From a virus, in IMG/VR virus record IMGVR_UViG_3300034072_002066, positions 1-41,068 of that record: a stretch of DNA of 41,068 bases; one strand, written 5' to 3'. The notes beneath the pieces were generated by a model that worked only from the letters and a program-made list of their open reading frames with translations, was not told the origin of the DNA and made no database searches. Position numbers and translations under genes: made by a program. Positions 14,786 to 21,767 of this stretch are shown here, piece after piece. Every line of letters begins with the position of its first letter. Position 1 is the first letter of the stretch.

Positions 14786-16240
14786 ATGAGCGGCCGCCTT
14801 TCGTATCCTTTCGTAGGTATTTTTACGCCGCAATCTGCGAGCGCATCTGCAAATAGTCAGCTCATAACAGAGCAAGAGATATTTGAGTCAACGCTTGAAA
14901 TACCGCTACAGGGCTCGCTAGAAGGCTCCGCAAATGCAAGCGCGACTATATCGCAAGTGCAAGCGCTGCAAGGCTCGCTAGAAGGCAGTGCAAACGCAAG
15001 CGCATTGCTAGCGCTAACGTATATTTTGCAACCCAATTCGCTGCAAGGCGAAGGCGATCTTGTCGGCACGGTTTCGCAGATACAGTTATTGCAAGGCGCG
15101 GTAGAAGGCGAAGGCTTTCTCGTTGGTACACTTCGGCAAATAGTTTTTATGCAAGGCGCGCTAGCGGGCGAAGGTTTTGCAAGCGGCGACTTAGAATCAA
15201 CAAAGTTTCTTGCGGGCTCTCTCAGCGGCGTTGCAGATGCAAGCGCAACTATATCGCAAGTGCAAGCGCTGCAAGGATCTCTTGACGGTGAGGCCAACGC
15301 AAGCGGCGCGCTGTCAACGTCAATCTTCTTTGCGGCTTCTGCAAACGGAGAAGCAAACGCTAGTGCGAGCTTTGATATATTCAACGCGCTAGCGGGAGCT
15401 CTTGACGGTGAGGGCAATGCTAGCGCCAGTCTCGAGACAACAAAGTTCTTGCAAGCAAGCGCTAGCGGCGTTGCAGATGTTAGCGCCGCTCTTACCGTTC
15501 AATTCGCGCTAGCGGGCGCTTTACAGGGCGAAGGCAATGCTAGTGCTACGATATCGCAAATCAACGCGCTATTGGGCAATCTTGACGGCGTAGGCAACGC
15601 TAGCGCGGCGCTCTCTACCGTCAAGTTTTTTGCAGGCGATCTTAGCGGCGAAGGCTTTACAACGGGCGCTCTATCTCAGTCTTTGCCGCTAGCGGGCGCG
15701 CTGCAAGGCGTTGCAGATGCAAGCGCATCGTTGCTCAAAGTCAACGCGCTAGCGGGCTCTACAAGCGGTGAGGGCGAGACATCTGCAACTATCACAATCA
15801 ACAAACTGTTCAGCGCAAACCCAGAAGGCGCGGGCTTTGTCGTTGGTACGCTAGGCGTTCTTGCCCCGCTAGCGGGCTCTCTTGATGGCGTTGCAGATAC
15901 AGGCGCGGCGCTTACAAACAACGTCTTCTTCGCGGGCGCTCTTACGGGCGAAGGCTTTGCAGATGCCTTGCTCAAAATAGATATTATTCTAGCGGGCGCT
16001 CTTACGGGCGAAGGCTTTGCTAGTGCAGATCTTGAACTTCTTGTTTCGCTAGCGGGCGCTCTTGCGGGCGAAGGCTTTGCAAGCGCAGATCTTGACGTAT
16101 TGATCCCGTTCCCAATCGCTGCAAGAGTAAGCGTAGCGCTAGGCAAAACAACGCAGACGAAGGCGGCGCTAGGCGTAGAATATACAGTTGCAACACGGCT
16201 AGGTGAAACCGTACAAATAAAAGGTAAAATACCGCTATGA
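14786..16240 (+). CDS. Tail-associated protein of twenty 20-residue repeats
   Basis: This 484-aa protein starts at ATG 14786, four bases after the previous stop. After a 40-residue head, residues 41-441 consist of 20 consecutive units of 20 residues (one has 21) with the pattern L-x-G-x-L-x-G-x-[AG]-x-A-S-A-x-L plus a variable five-residue end, for example LAGALTGEGFASADL. The Gly and small residues at fixed places suggest a narrow beta-solenoid or stacked-strand rod. The last 43 residues are unique and may be an attachment or tip domain. Such repeats are known in scattered phage structural proteins. Position in the fibre cassette suggests a rod-like tail appendage. Confidence 0.85.
   Translation: MSGRLSYPFVGIFTPQSASASANSQLITEQEIFESTLEIPLQGSLEGSANASATISQVQALQGSLEGSANASALLALTYILQPNSLQGEGDLVGTVSQIQLLQGAVEGEGFLVGTLRQIVFMQGALAGEGFASGDLESTKFLAGSLSGVADASATISQVQALQGSLDGEANASGALSTSIFFAASANGEANASASFDIFNALAGALDGEGNASASLETTKFLQASASGVADVSAALTVQFALAGALQGEGNASATISQINALLGNLDGVGNASAALSTVKFFAGDLSGEGFTTGALSQSLPLAGALQGVADASASLLKVNALAGSTSGEGETSATITINKLFSANPEGAGFVVGTLGVLAPLAGSLDGVADTGAALTNNVFFAGALTGEGFADALLKIDIILAGALTGEGFASADLELLVSLAGALAGEGFASADLDVLIPFPIAARVSVALGKTTQTKAALGVEYTVATRLGETVQIKGKIPL
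14906..16108 (+). repeat. Tandem 60-bp coding repeats, 20 copies
   Basis: The repeats encode the 20-residue units of the tail protein. Most copies have diverged at DNA level, but units 1 and 6 are nearly identical over about 40 bp (near 14936 and 15238), as are units 18-20 (15930-16090). This suggests unit exchange or recent duplication, so copy number may vary between related phages. Confidence 0.9.
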
Positions 16241-16683
16241 GCGTGATCAATCTTAGCAATAGCAAGGCTGTCAACCTCACAAAAGAATACCTAGCGCCGC
16301 GCGGGTTTCAACCGCTGTATGTAGGAGACGACACAGCCTTTCGTTTCCAAGCGCTAAACGGTACAACGCCCGTTGATTTGACGGGCTATACAATCACCGC
16401 AGAGCTCGTCAATGATGCCGCAGAATCTAGCCTTTCGCGTTCTTCTGCGGTCACAATACCAACAACAATTACACCGCAGATTGATATTGATGATCAAACA
16501 GTGATTGCAAACGAGACGGGGCGCGGTTGGTATCAACTCAATTTTGCGTCTGTTGTTGCAGATGTTGCGCTTCTTACGCCGCTTCTAGGTCGCTGTACGT
16601 TTGGCGTACGTTTGATTTCGCCCGCCAATATTGTTACAACTCACGTTACAGGTACGATTGATCTGCTAACAAAAACACAATAG
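16237..16683 (+). CDS. BppU N-terminal-like baseplate/fibre protein
   Basis: This 148-aa protein has a single Ig-like or jelly-roll-type pattern: a GDDTAFRFQAL strand, then a PVDLTGYTITAEL segment, then a GWYQLNF strand and a C-terminal GTIDL strand. This order resembles the N-terminal domain of lactococcal phage BppU and similar baseplate proteins, which docks fibres onto the tail. It starts overlapping the stop of the repeat protein by four bases, so it may act as its connector. The similarity is by pattern only. Confidence 0.6.
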   Translation: MSVINLSNSKAVNLTKEYLAPRGFQPLYVGDDTAFRFQALNGTTPVDLTGYTITAELVNDAAESSLSRSSAVTIPTTITPQIDIDDQTVIANETGRGWYQLNFASVVADVALLTPLLGRCTFGVRLISPANIVTTHVTGTIDLLTKTQ

Positions 16684-16692
16684 GCGGCAAAT

Positions 16693-17019
16693 ATGGACGC
16701 GCAAAAACTTATAGAAGCGGCAAGAAACATTTCTGCAAACGGCGCGGCCGATCCCGTCAAGATAGAGACTACGGGGCGCGGCGTATGGTTTCTTGCAACT
16801 TGCGTATGTAGCGCCATTGCGGGCGCGCTAACCTATATGGGCGGGTATTTCACAGACGAAGAAGCGCGCGCTCTTGAAACAAAAGTTACCGAAGAATTGC
16901 GAGAGTTTAGACAGCACGAGTTAGCGCAAGATGAACAGCTTATTGAGATAGCCAAACACTTGGGCGCTAGAGTTGTATTGCAACCAACAACACAACCAAC
17001 AACGTCAAAAACGAGGTGA
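16693..17019 (+). CDS. Single-pass membrane protein of lysis cassette (holin/antiholin candidate)
   Basis: This 108-aa protein has one predicted membrane segment, about residues 31-52 (WFLATCVCSAIAGALTYMGG), after a short charged N-terminus, and then a helical charged tail rich in Glu and Arg. It opens the lysis region, ten bases after the last fibre gene. One membrane span plus a cytoplasmic or periplasmic coil fits a small holin, antiholin or a membrane anchor of the lysis system. Holins cannot be assigned by sequence alone. Confidence 0.55.
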   Translation: MDAQKLIEAARNISANGAADPVKIETTGRGVWFLATCVCSAIAGALTYMGGYFTDEEARALETKVTEELREFRQHELAQDEQLIEIAKHLGARVVLQPTTQPTTSKTR

Positions 17020-17023
17020 GGCT

Positions 17024-17443
17024 ATGGAACTTGACGCGCTAGGATTCGCGGGAAAAATCATTCCGTACTTTATCGTTTCTGCTGCAATAGCTGCAATCGT
17101 AGCGGGCTTGCGGCGCGGCTTTCGCTCTCTTGAAGAGAGCAAGATTCTCTCGTCGGTTGTACCGCTCGTTCTTGGCGCGCTAGCGGGCTATTACGTTCAT
17201 TCTCTTGCGCCCAAAGATACTGAAACTTCTCTTCGAGTTTTGTACGGCATTCTAGCGGGTAGCTTCTCCGCGCCCGTGTATCATGCGTTTAGACGCGTTG
17301 TAGCAAGCAAGCTCAAAGGAGACAGCAAGCGCGCAGATGCAGGCTATGAAACAACCTTCGCAAACGACATTTCCGCGCCAAAAATAAAAGCAACGAAGAA
17401 GCCGCGCGAAGAGAAGAAGCAAGAAGAGAAGAAAGATGTTTGA
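17024..17443 (+). CDS. Three-pass membrane protein, holin candidate
   Basis: This 139-aa protein is taken from ATG 17024, with GAGG ten bases upstream. Three hydrophobic segments are visible: about residues 11-29, 45-62 and 74-90. A strongly basic and acidic tail of about 45 residues follows (KKPREEKKQEEKK near the end). Three spans with a charged C-terminus are typical of class I holins such as lambda S, so it is the best holin candidate here. It overlaps the next gene by eight bases. Confidence 0.6.
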   Translation: MELDALGFAGKIIPYFIVSAAIAAIVAGLRRGFRSLEESKILSSVVPLVLGALAGYYVHSLAPKDTETSLRVLYGILAGSFSAPVYHAFRRVVASKLKGDSKRADAGYETTFANDISAPKIKATKKPREEKKQEEKKDV

Positions 17444-17717
17444 GTTCATACCGGGCGGGAATACATGGGCGCTAGTGGTTGCGGCGTTTAGCTTTCTTCT
17501 TGGCTTGCATCTGCGCAAACGACAAGACGCTTTCCCGCGCTCGAAATCAAAAATGCAAGCGAAGGTAGCGCCCGCGCAAGAAAACGCGGTAGAACAGGCA
17601 AAGCGAGAGTTTGGCGAAGAGAAGCAGGCTCTTGAAGAGAAAGCGGTTGAGAAGCATGAAGAGAACAAGACAGACGCTAGCGCGGCGGCTAGTGCTATCA
17701 ACAATGCTTTTGACTAG
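17436..17717 (+). CDS. i-spanin-like protein (Rz-like)
   Basis: This 93-aa protein has one N-terminal membrane segment (about residues 11-25) followed by a basic stretch and a charged helical coil of about 50 residues, the plan of inner-membrane spanins. The lipoprotein gene begins inside it in another frame, as in Rz/Rz1 pairs. Spanins fuse inner and outer membranes in Gram-negative hosts after the endolysin has acted. Identity is inferred from topology and overlap, not sequence similarity. Confidence 0.6.
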   Translation: MFEFIPGGNTWALVVAAFSFLLGLHLRKRQDAFPRSKSKMQAKVAPAQENAVEQAKREFGEEKQALEEKAVEKHEENKTDASAAASAINNAFD

Positions 17718-18063
17718 CGCTTGCTTGCCCGCGCGCCCTGTTATGATTGACAAACAAACAATCTCTACCGAAACGCCCGCGCGCTTGAAGATGCAAGGCA
17801 AAGCGGCTGCAATACCGAAAGGCGCTATCGTACAGAATGACAGCGTTTGCCTAGCGCCAGAAGACGCTAGTGCGATTGCAGCGCAAAAGACGTATATGCA
17901 AGGCTTGATCTTGCCTGCTTACGAGTTAGGCCGCGCAGAAGCAAGCGCCGTATTGATGCAAGCGCAAGCAAGAGAACAAGCGCTTGTAAGATATATCGCA
18001 ATCGCAGGCGGCCTTGTTCTTGGCGCGGCGGCTACAATCACAATCGAAAGGCTTGCAGAATGA
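17656..18063 (+). CDS. Lipoprotein, o-spanin candidate (Rz1-like)
   Basis: Starting at ATG 17656 gives a 135-aa protein with a basic n-region (KRTRQTLARR), a hydrophobic core (LVLSTMLLTSA) and a lipobox LTSAC, so Cys22 should be lipidated. A start at 17704 would leave too short a signal. The first 62 bases overlap the i-spanin candidate in a different frame. Unlike lambda Rz1, it has a long middle part and a hydrophobic segment close to its C-terminus (IAIAGGLVLGAAATITI), so it may span a membrane again and is an unusual o-spanin or a different lysis lipoprotein. It overlaps the endolysin start by four bases. Confidence 0.6.
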   Translation: MKRTRQTLARRLVLSTMLLTSACLPARPVMIDKQTISTETPARLKMQGKAAAIPKGAIVQNDSVCLAPEDASAIAAQKTYMQGLILPAYELGRAEASAVLMQAQAREQALVRYIAIAGGLVLGAAATITIERLAE

Positions 18064-18914
18064 CGTTGAAGAAGGGCGAGAAAAGCTTAGAGGTACAGAA
18101 GCTGCAACATCTCTTGCTAGCGCTAGGTGAACGCTTGCCGCGGTTTGGTGCAGACGGCGCGCTAGGAGAAGAGACGCTTGCAGCGGTAGAGCATGCGCTA
18201 CGCGGAATTACAGGCGCGGGAATAGCCGCAGATGACGTTGTTAGCGCAGACGAAATAGAAGCGCTGCAAGAGCTCTTTGAGCGGCGGCAAGAAAGCAACG
18301 TTGCATTCCCTAGCGCGTTTCTAGCTTGCGTCTCAGATCACGCCTTGCCAAAACCTAACCTATGCAAGCCGCGCCCATGGGCGCAAGTTGATAGCATTGT
18401 ATTGCACCAAACCGCTTGCGTTCTTGGTGAGGAACCGCGCCGTTGGTACGATATCCCAATTCATGTTGGTATAACTCGCGCGGGGCTAGTGCTATGGCTA
18501 AACAAGTTTGATATCAACTTGCCTCATGCAAACGGTTTCAATTCGCGGTCAATAGGGATTGAGATTGACGGCGCATTCGCGGGCGTAGAAGGCGACAAGA
18601 AAACCTTCTGGACGGGCGGCCCATACAAAGAGCCAATGTCAATTACGCCCGCGCAGGTTGATTCTGCGCGTCAAGCCGTGAAGTTTATTGTAGATATATG
18701 CAACGCAAACGGCGCGCGAATCAAACATATCTTTGCGCATAGACAGAGCAGTTCTCAGCGCGTTTCGGATCCCGGCTCGAAAGTTTGGCAAGAGATTGCG
18801 CTATGGACAGAGAAGACGCTAGGCTTGTCTGCGGGCGGTGAGGAAGGCTATTGCATAGGCGGCGGGAAAGCTATTCCGAAAGAATGGGATTCGCGGCGTT
18901 CAGCAAGCTACTGA
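18060..18914 (+). CDS. Endolysin: peptidoglycan-binding domain plus N-acetylmuramoyl-L-alanine amidase
   Basis: This 284-aa protein has an N-terminal PG_binding_1-like domain (about residues 5-75, with FGADGALGEETLAAVE) and an Amidase_2-type domain (about 105-245). Zinc-ligand candidates are His116 in IVLHQT, His227 in FAHRQS and Asp237 in the SDPG motif; His135 in HVGI is another conserved-type residue. It should cleave the amide bond between N-acetylmuramic acid and L-alanine. There is no signal peptide, so release through the holin is expected. Its stop overlaps the 3' end of the converging zinc-finger gene by 15 bp, where the two arms of the genome meet. Confidence 0.93.
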   Translation: MTLKKGEKSLEVQKLQHLLLALGERLPRFGADGALGEETLAAVEHALRGITGAGIAADDVVSADEIEALQELFERRQESNVAFPSAFLACVSDHALPKPNLCKPRPWAQVDSIVLHQTACVLGEEPRRWYDIPIHVGITRAGLVLWLNKFDINLPHANGFNSRSIGIEIDGAFAGVEGDKKTFWTGGPYKEPMSITPAQVDSARQAVKFIVDICNANGARIKHIFAHRQSSSQRVSDPGSKVWQEIALWTEKTLGLSAGGEEGYCIGGGKAIPKEWDSRRSASY

Positions 18915-19478
18915 TTCTTGTTCTTCTTCTTCTTGGTATTGTTGATCTTCTCTTTTGCATGCTTTTGAGCAATATACTTTTTGATACATTGCAGAGAAGT
19001 TTTCTCCGCACCAAAGACATTCCAAGACAGTCTTCTGCGTTATATTTATACTTCTCCAATCTTGCGTTGTTTTTTTTGTTCTGCATTCTTTCGAGCAATA
19101 TATTTGTGTTTTGCAATTTTGTCTAAACAACTTGTTGCAAAGCAGGCAGTTTTTTTCTATCAGAACAACGCCCCGATCTTGCTTTCTTCTTGTTATAGCA
19201 GATTGATTGTAGCAAATAGCAGAGCAGTATTTTTTCTGCGCTTCTTCTTGCGGCCTGCGACAAGCAAACACTTTTTGACAAACTAAGCATTGCTTGCTTG
19301 CCAGTTCGTTCTTTTGCGCTTTGGCAACTCGTTTCTTTTTTTTGTATGTTTTGTTTCTGCAAGAGACAGAGCAATATATTTTTCTGGCGGCAAGAAATGC
19401 CGTGTTGACGGTAAAAGATTTTTTGCAAAATAAACAAGCTCGCTCAATTGAAGAAATAAGAGATTGAGATATATTCAT
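18900..19478 (-). CDS. Four-finger zinc protein (tandem C-x2-C...C-x3-C units)
   Basis: This 192-aa protein consists of four Cys4 units: C15/C18/C36/C40, C64/C67/C85/C89, C111/C114/C128/C132 and C154/C157/C170/C174. Each has the CxxC-x(3)-F knuckle and a YCS-x2-C second half, typical of treble-clef or FCS/MYM-type fingers and of the finger part of phage HNH nucleases. No HNH catalytic residues are present. Linkers are Lys/Arg-rich, which suggests nucleic-acid binding; the C-terminus is acidic (Glu/Gln). It starts three bases after the stop of the five-finger gene and is the last gene of the minus-strand arm. Function is unknown. Confidence 0.85.
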   Translation of the reverse strand: MNISQSLISSIERACLFCKKSFTVNTAFLAARKIYCSVSCRNKTYKKKKRVAKAQKNELASKQCLVCQKVFACRRPQEEAQKKYCSAICYNQSAITRRKQDRGVVLIEKNCLLCNKLFRQNCKTQIYCSKECRTKKTTQDWRSINITQKTVLECLWCGENFSAMYQKVYCSKACKREDQQYQEEEEQESVAC

Positions 19479-19481
19479 TTG

Positions 19482-20228
19482 TCAATCTTTCGTATCTGTA
19501 GTGTATTCTTCTTCTTCTCTGGAATATGCGCTGTCTTCTTTGCGGCAAATCATAGAGCAATGCTTGCTAGTTACAAGCGCTGCAATGTAATCTTCTCCGC
19601 ACCAAGCGCATTCTTTTTGCATCCTATCTGCTATAGGTATTGTGTTTGCAATTGCATATTCATACGCTCTTTTCTTCGCGAGCTCTTTTGAGCAGGCTTC
19701 TGAACATGTCTTGCGATCTCTGCGAGTTGGCTCGAAATCTTTTGAGCAATAGGCGCAAAGCTTTTTTTTGCCTTGCAATAAAAGCATGCGCTCTTTTTTG
19801 CGCTTCTCGCCGCCTATAGCGACAGAGCATTTTTCTGAGCAATACTTATGCCTTCCCGCTGCTTTCGGATGTGGAATAAATAGCGTTCCACATCTTGCGC
19901 ATTGCGGGTTGTGATTGACGATCGGCGAAGGTATATGGTTAGGATTTGCTCTTTTGCGCGTTGCATAGACGCTGCATTTTCTATTGCAATATCTTTGCCT
20001 TCTTCTGCTTAGCGCGTTTGCTGTAAAGGATTGCTTACACCAAGAGCAAACCCTTGTTTCACCTTCTACTTTTGCGGAGGGCTTTTTTTTAGCTCTACAC
20101 TCTACAGAGCAATACTTTTTATAGTCTCTTGTAAAAGCAGTTGTAACGACAAAGACCGCATTGCAAGCAATGCAATTGCGGTCTATTGGCGCAATTATAC
20201 CGCCTCTTTGTCTTGGCGGTTTATTCAT
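19482..20228 (-). CDS. Five-finger zinc protein (tandem C-x2-C...C-x3-C units)
   Basis: This 248-aa protein has five Cys4 units: C19/22/40/44, C61/64/81/85, C110/113/130/134, C158/161/175/179 and C207/210/224/228. Each shows CxxC followed by a short loop with Phe/Tyr, then YCS- or TCS/HCS-x2-C. Linkers are basic and the C-terminal 20 residues are acidic. It starts inside the end of the three-finger gene (8-bp overlap), so translation is probably coupled. A catalytic domain is absent; binding to DNA, RNA or a host protein is possible. T-rich composition and few CTAG sites set it apart from the structural genes. Confidence 0.87.
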   Translation of the reverse strand: MNKPPRQRGGIIAPIDRNCIACNAVFVVTTAFTRDYKKYCSVECRAKKKPSAKVEGETRVCSWCKQSFTANALSRRRQRYCNRKCSVYATRKRANPNHIPSPIVNHNPQCARCGTLFIPHPKAAGRHKYCSEKCSVAIGGEKRKKERMLLLQGKKKLCAYCSKDFEPTRRDRKTCSEACSKELAKKRAYEYAIANTIPIADRMQKECAWCGEDYIAALVTSKHCSMICRKEDSAYSREEEEYTTDTKD

Positions 20229-20721
20229 ATTGTTGTCTCAGTTTCCATGCGCGCATATATTCCCGCTTCTTCTTTTTGTATTCTTCTCTTTCTTCTTGCG
20301 TCATTCTCGCAAGCCTTCGCGCTCTTGAAGCAGCGTCATTAATCAACTGATTCTTTCGTTCGCATTCGCCCTCGCAAACCAGTTTGGTTGCTTGCTTCCA
20401 TTGCACAACAAAGCTCTTGTTGCATATCTTGCAAGCTCTCGTTTCTTGCCAATATACTTCTGTTTTCAAGCGTAGCTTTGATCTCTGCAAGCCTTCCATA
20501 TAGCTGCAATCACCAGAACAAAATATATTCTTGTGACTGATTGGCGCAAAAGCCTTGCTACAATGCGCGCATTTTCTGCTTGTTGGTTTGGGCGCAACTG
20601 GTTTACGCCCTCTTTTCTGCATATAAATATTGTTTCTCTGTTTGCTGCAAGCCGCTGAACAGCAAAGAACGGGCGACCTTCTTGGCACAAAGCTAGCGCC
20701 GCATATGATACAATTTTTCAT
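20221..20721 (-). CDS. Three-finger zinc protein with basic C-terminal helix
   Basis: This 166-aa protein has three Cys4 units: C4/C7/C21/C25, C51/C54/C68/C72 and C97/C100/C116/C120. They belong to the same finger class as the two downstream genes. The last 45 residues (MTQEEREEYKKKKREYM region) form a strongly charged helix like the linker that follows zinc fingers in phage HNH endonucleases, but no HNH motif follows. Its ATG overlaps the stop of the 73-aa gene by four bases. It begins the three-gene finger array. Confidence 0.87.
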   Translation of the reverse strand: MKNCIICGASFVPRRSPVLCCSAACSKQRNNIYMQKRGRKPVAPKPTSRKCAHCSKAFAPISHKNIFCSGDCSYMEGLQRSKLRLKTEVYWQETRACKICNKSFVVQWKQATKLVCEGECERKNQLINDAASRARRLARMTQEEREEYKKKKREYMRAWKLRQQYE

Positions 20722-20939
20722 ATCTTGCGCCCTTTCTCAACAATCCAAAAAAACTCGCGGTTGCCTTCTTCGCCGCAGAGCTCTACGCCCATAGTTTTGT
20801 AAGAACTAAACGCAAGCGCCCATTGCATCGTATTGATCATGCGAACCGCTTCTCCGCGGCTATGGGCGTATTCTACCCGTATGTTGGTTTGCTTCTCTTT
20901 CGCGTTGCGTACAATCAAACTGTATATTCTGTTGTTCAT
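20718..20939 (-). CDS. Small unrecognised protein in the zinc-finger operon
   Basis: This 73-aa protein is taken from the ATG at 20939, which overlaps the stop of the 58-aa gene by four bases; a longer start at 20951 would lie deeper in that gene. It has mixed alpha/beta character, a FFWIV strand near the C-terminus and one Cys. The four-base overlaps on both sides make it a real gene of the operon. I do not recognise a family. Confidence 0.7.
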   Translation of the reverse strand: MNNRIYSLIVRNAKEKQTNIRVEYAHSRGEAVRMINTMQWALAFSSYKTMGVELCGEEGNREFFWIVEKGRKI

Positions 20940-21112
20940 CGTGTACCCCAATAGAGTTCTGCGGCGAAGTCAAACGCCGCAACGAAGCTATCAAAAATTG
21001 CGATTACGCGCGTTTCTTGGCGCGAGACGTATCTGAGTTCAAACTTCCGCGCAACGCCGTCTAAACGCGAAATAACGTAGCGCCCTAACCTTGCCTTCTT
21101 CTGCGCGGTCAT
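20936..21112 (-). CDS. Small basic protein, 58 aa
   Basis: This short gene reads ATG at 21112 to TGA at 20936. Its ATG overlaps the stop of the 194-aa gene by four bases, and its own stop overlaps the next ATG by four bases, so it fills the gap in a run of ATGA junctions. The N-terminal half is Arg/Lys-rich (KKARLGRY) and the C-terminal half hydrophobic and aromatic (FVAAFDFAAELYW). It may be an amphipathic helical protein. No family is recognised. Confidence 0.72.
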   Translation of the reverse strand: MTAQKKARLGRYVISRLDGVARKFELRYVSRQETRVIAIFDSFVAAFDFAAELYWGTR

Positions 21113-21693
21113 TCTTCCGTAGCCTCGCTCTCTTCGTTACGACGGCGAGAAACGCGCATTCGTTGAGACGAGAAATATCTTTGTTCAATGTCGCAAGCGG
21201 CGTTGATATATCGCAGGCGCGTTTCTTGTTGCAGAGAAAGAAGTTCTTCGCCCATAGTCGAAAGCGTGTAATCACCAAGAATCTTGAACAACAAAGCAAA
21301 GCGATCGGGGCGTTCAAGAAGCGCGTTCTCTTCGTATTCGTCAAAATGCAATTCTTCATTTGTGATTGTGGCAACCGCAATCATTTTATTTGGTGCAAAC
21401 ACTTCGACCCATGCGACATCTTGACGAACAATAAAACGATATCGCTTTGATGTTGTTGTATGAACAAGCTGGTTTTCTTCTTCAGCCCAGCCTTCTAGCC
21501 CGCGAAGCGGTATAGGCAAGTTCTCGTTGCGCGCCGCGCCCCGTTGCCTCATTTCGGCATTGATTGTGAAGATATCTTTTTTAATCCAGTCACCGGCATT
21601 TTCTTCAATTGCGCAACCATGATTAAGAATATAGGCTGCCTTAAGCAGCAAGATTGACGGGGTGAGTTCGGTTCCGGTTTTGTAAGATATCAT
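21109..21693 (-). CDS. Unrecognised early protein, 194 aa
   Basis: This gene starts at ATG 21693 behind CGGAGAAAG, the same leader used by several other minus-strand genes. The protein is soluble, rich in Glu and Arg, and ends in a basic then acidic tail (RVSRRRNEESEATEE). A hairpin stands between it and the upstream 360-aa gene. It leads the run of four-base overlaps into the zinc-finger genes, so it is in the same operon. No domain is recognised. Confidence 0.75.
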   Translation of the reverse strand: MISYKTGTELTPSILLLKAAYILNHGCAIEENAGDWIKKDIFTINAEMRQRGAARNENLPIPLRGLEGWAEEENQLVHTTTSKRYRFIVRQDVAWVEVFAPNKMIAVATITNEELHFDEYEENALLERPDRFALLFKILGDYTLSTMGEELLSLQQETRLRYINAACDIEQRYFSSQRMRVSRRRNEESEATEE

Positions 21694-21726
21694 AGTGCTT
21701 TCTCCGTTTTTGTTGCGATTGAAGAG

Positions 21727-21757
21727 AGGCGCGGCGACCGCAACAACCGCCGCGCCT
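21727..21757 (-). promoter_or_regulatory. Intercistronic GC-rich hairpin
   Basis: AGGCGCGGCG (21727-21736) and its perfect complement (21748-21757) form a 10-bp stem with an 11-nt loop in the gap before the 194-aa gene. On the minus strand it is followed by CTCTTC rather than a real T-run, so partial termination, RNA processing or mRNA protection are all possible. Confidence 0.65.
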
Positions 21758-21767
21758 ATATTGATTG

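Noticed and set aside
14906-16108. Regular 60-bp repeats as a CRISPR array
   Set aside because: There is no conserved repeat with unique spacers; the units are coding, in frame and diverged along their whole length.
14857-16146. Long minus-strand frames opposite the 20-residue repeat gene (14857-15417, 15676-16146)
   Set aside because: They follow the 60-bp periodicity of the real gene and are shadows of the repeats.
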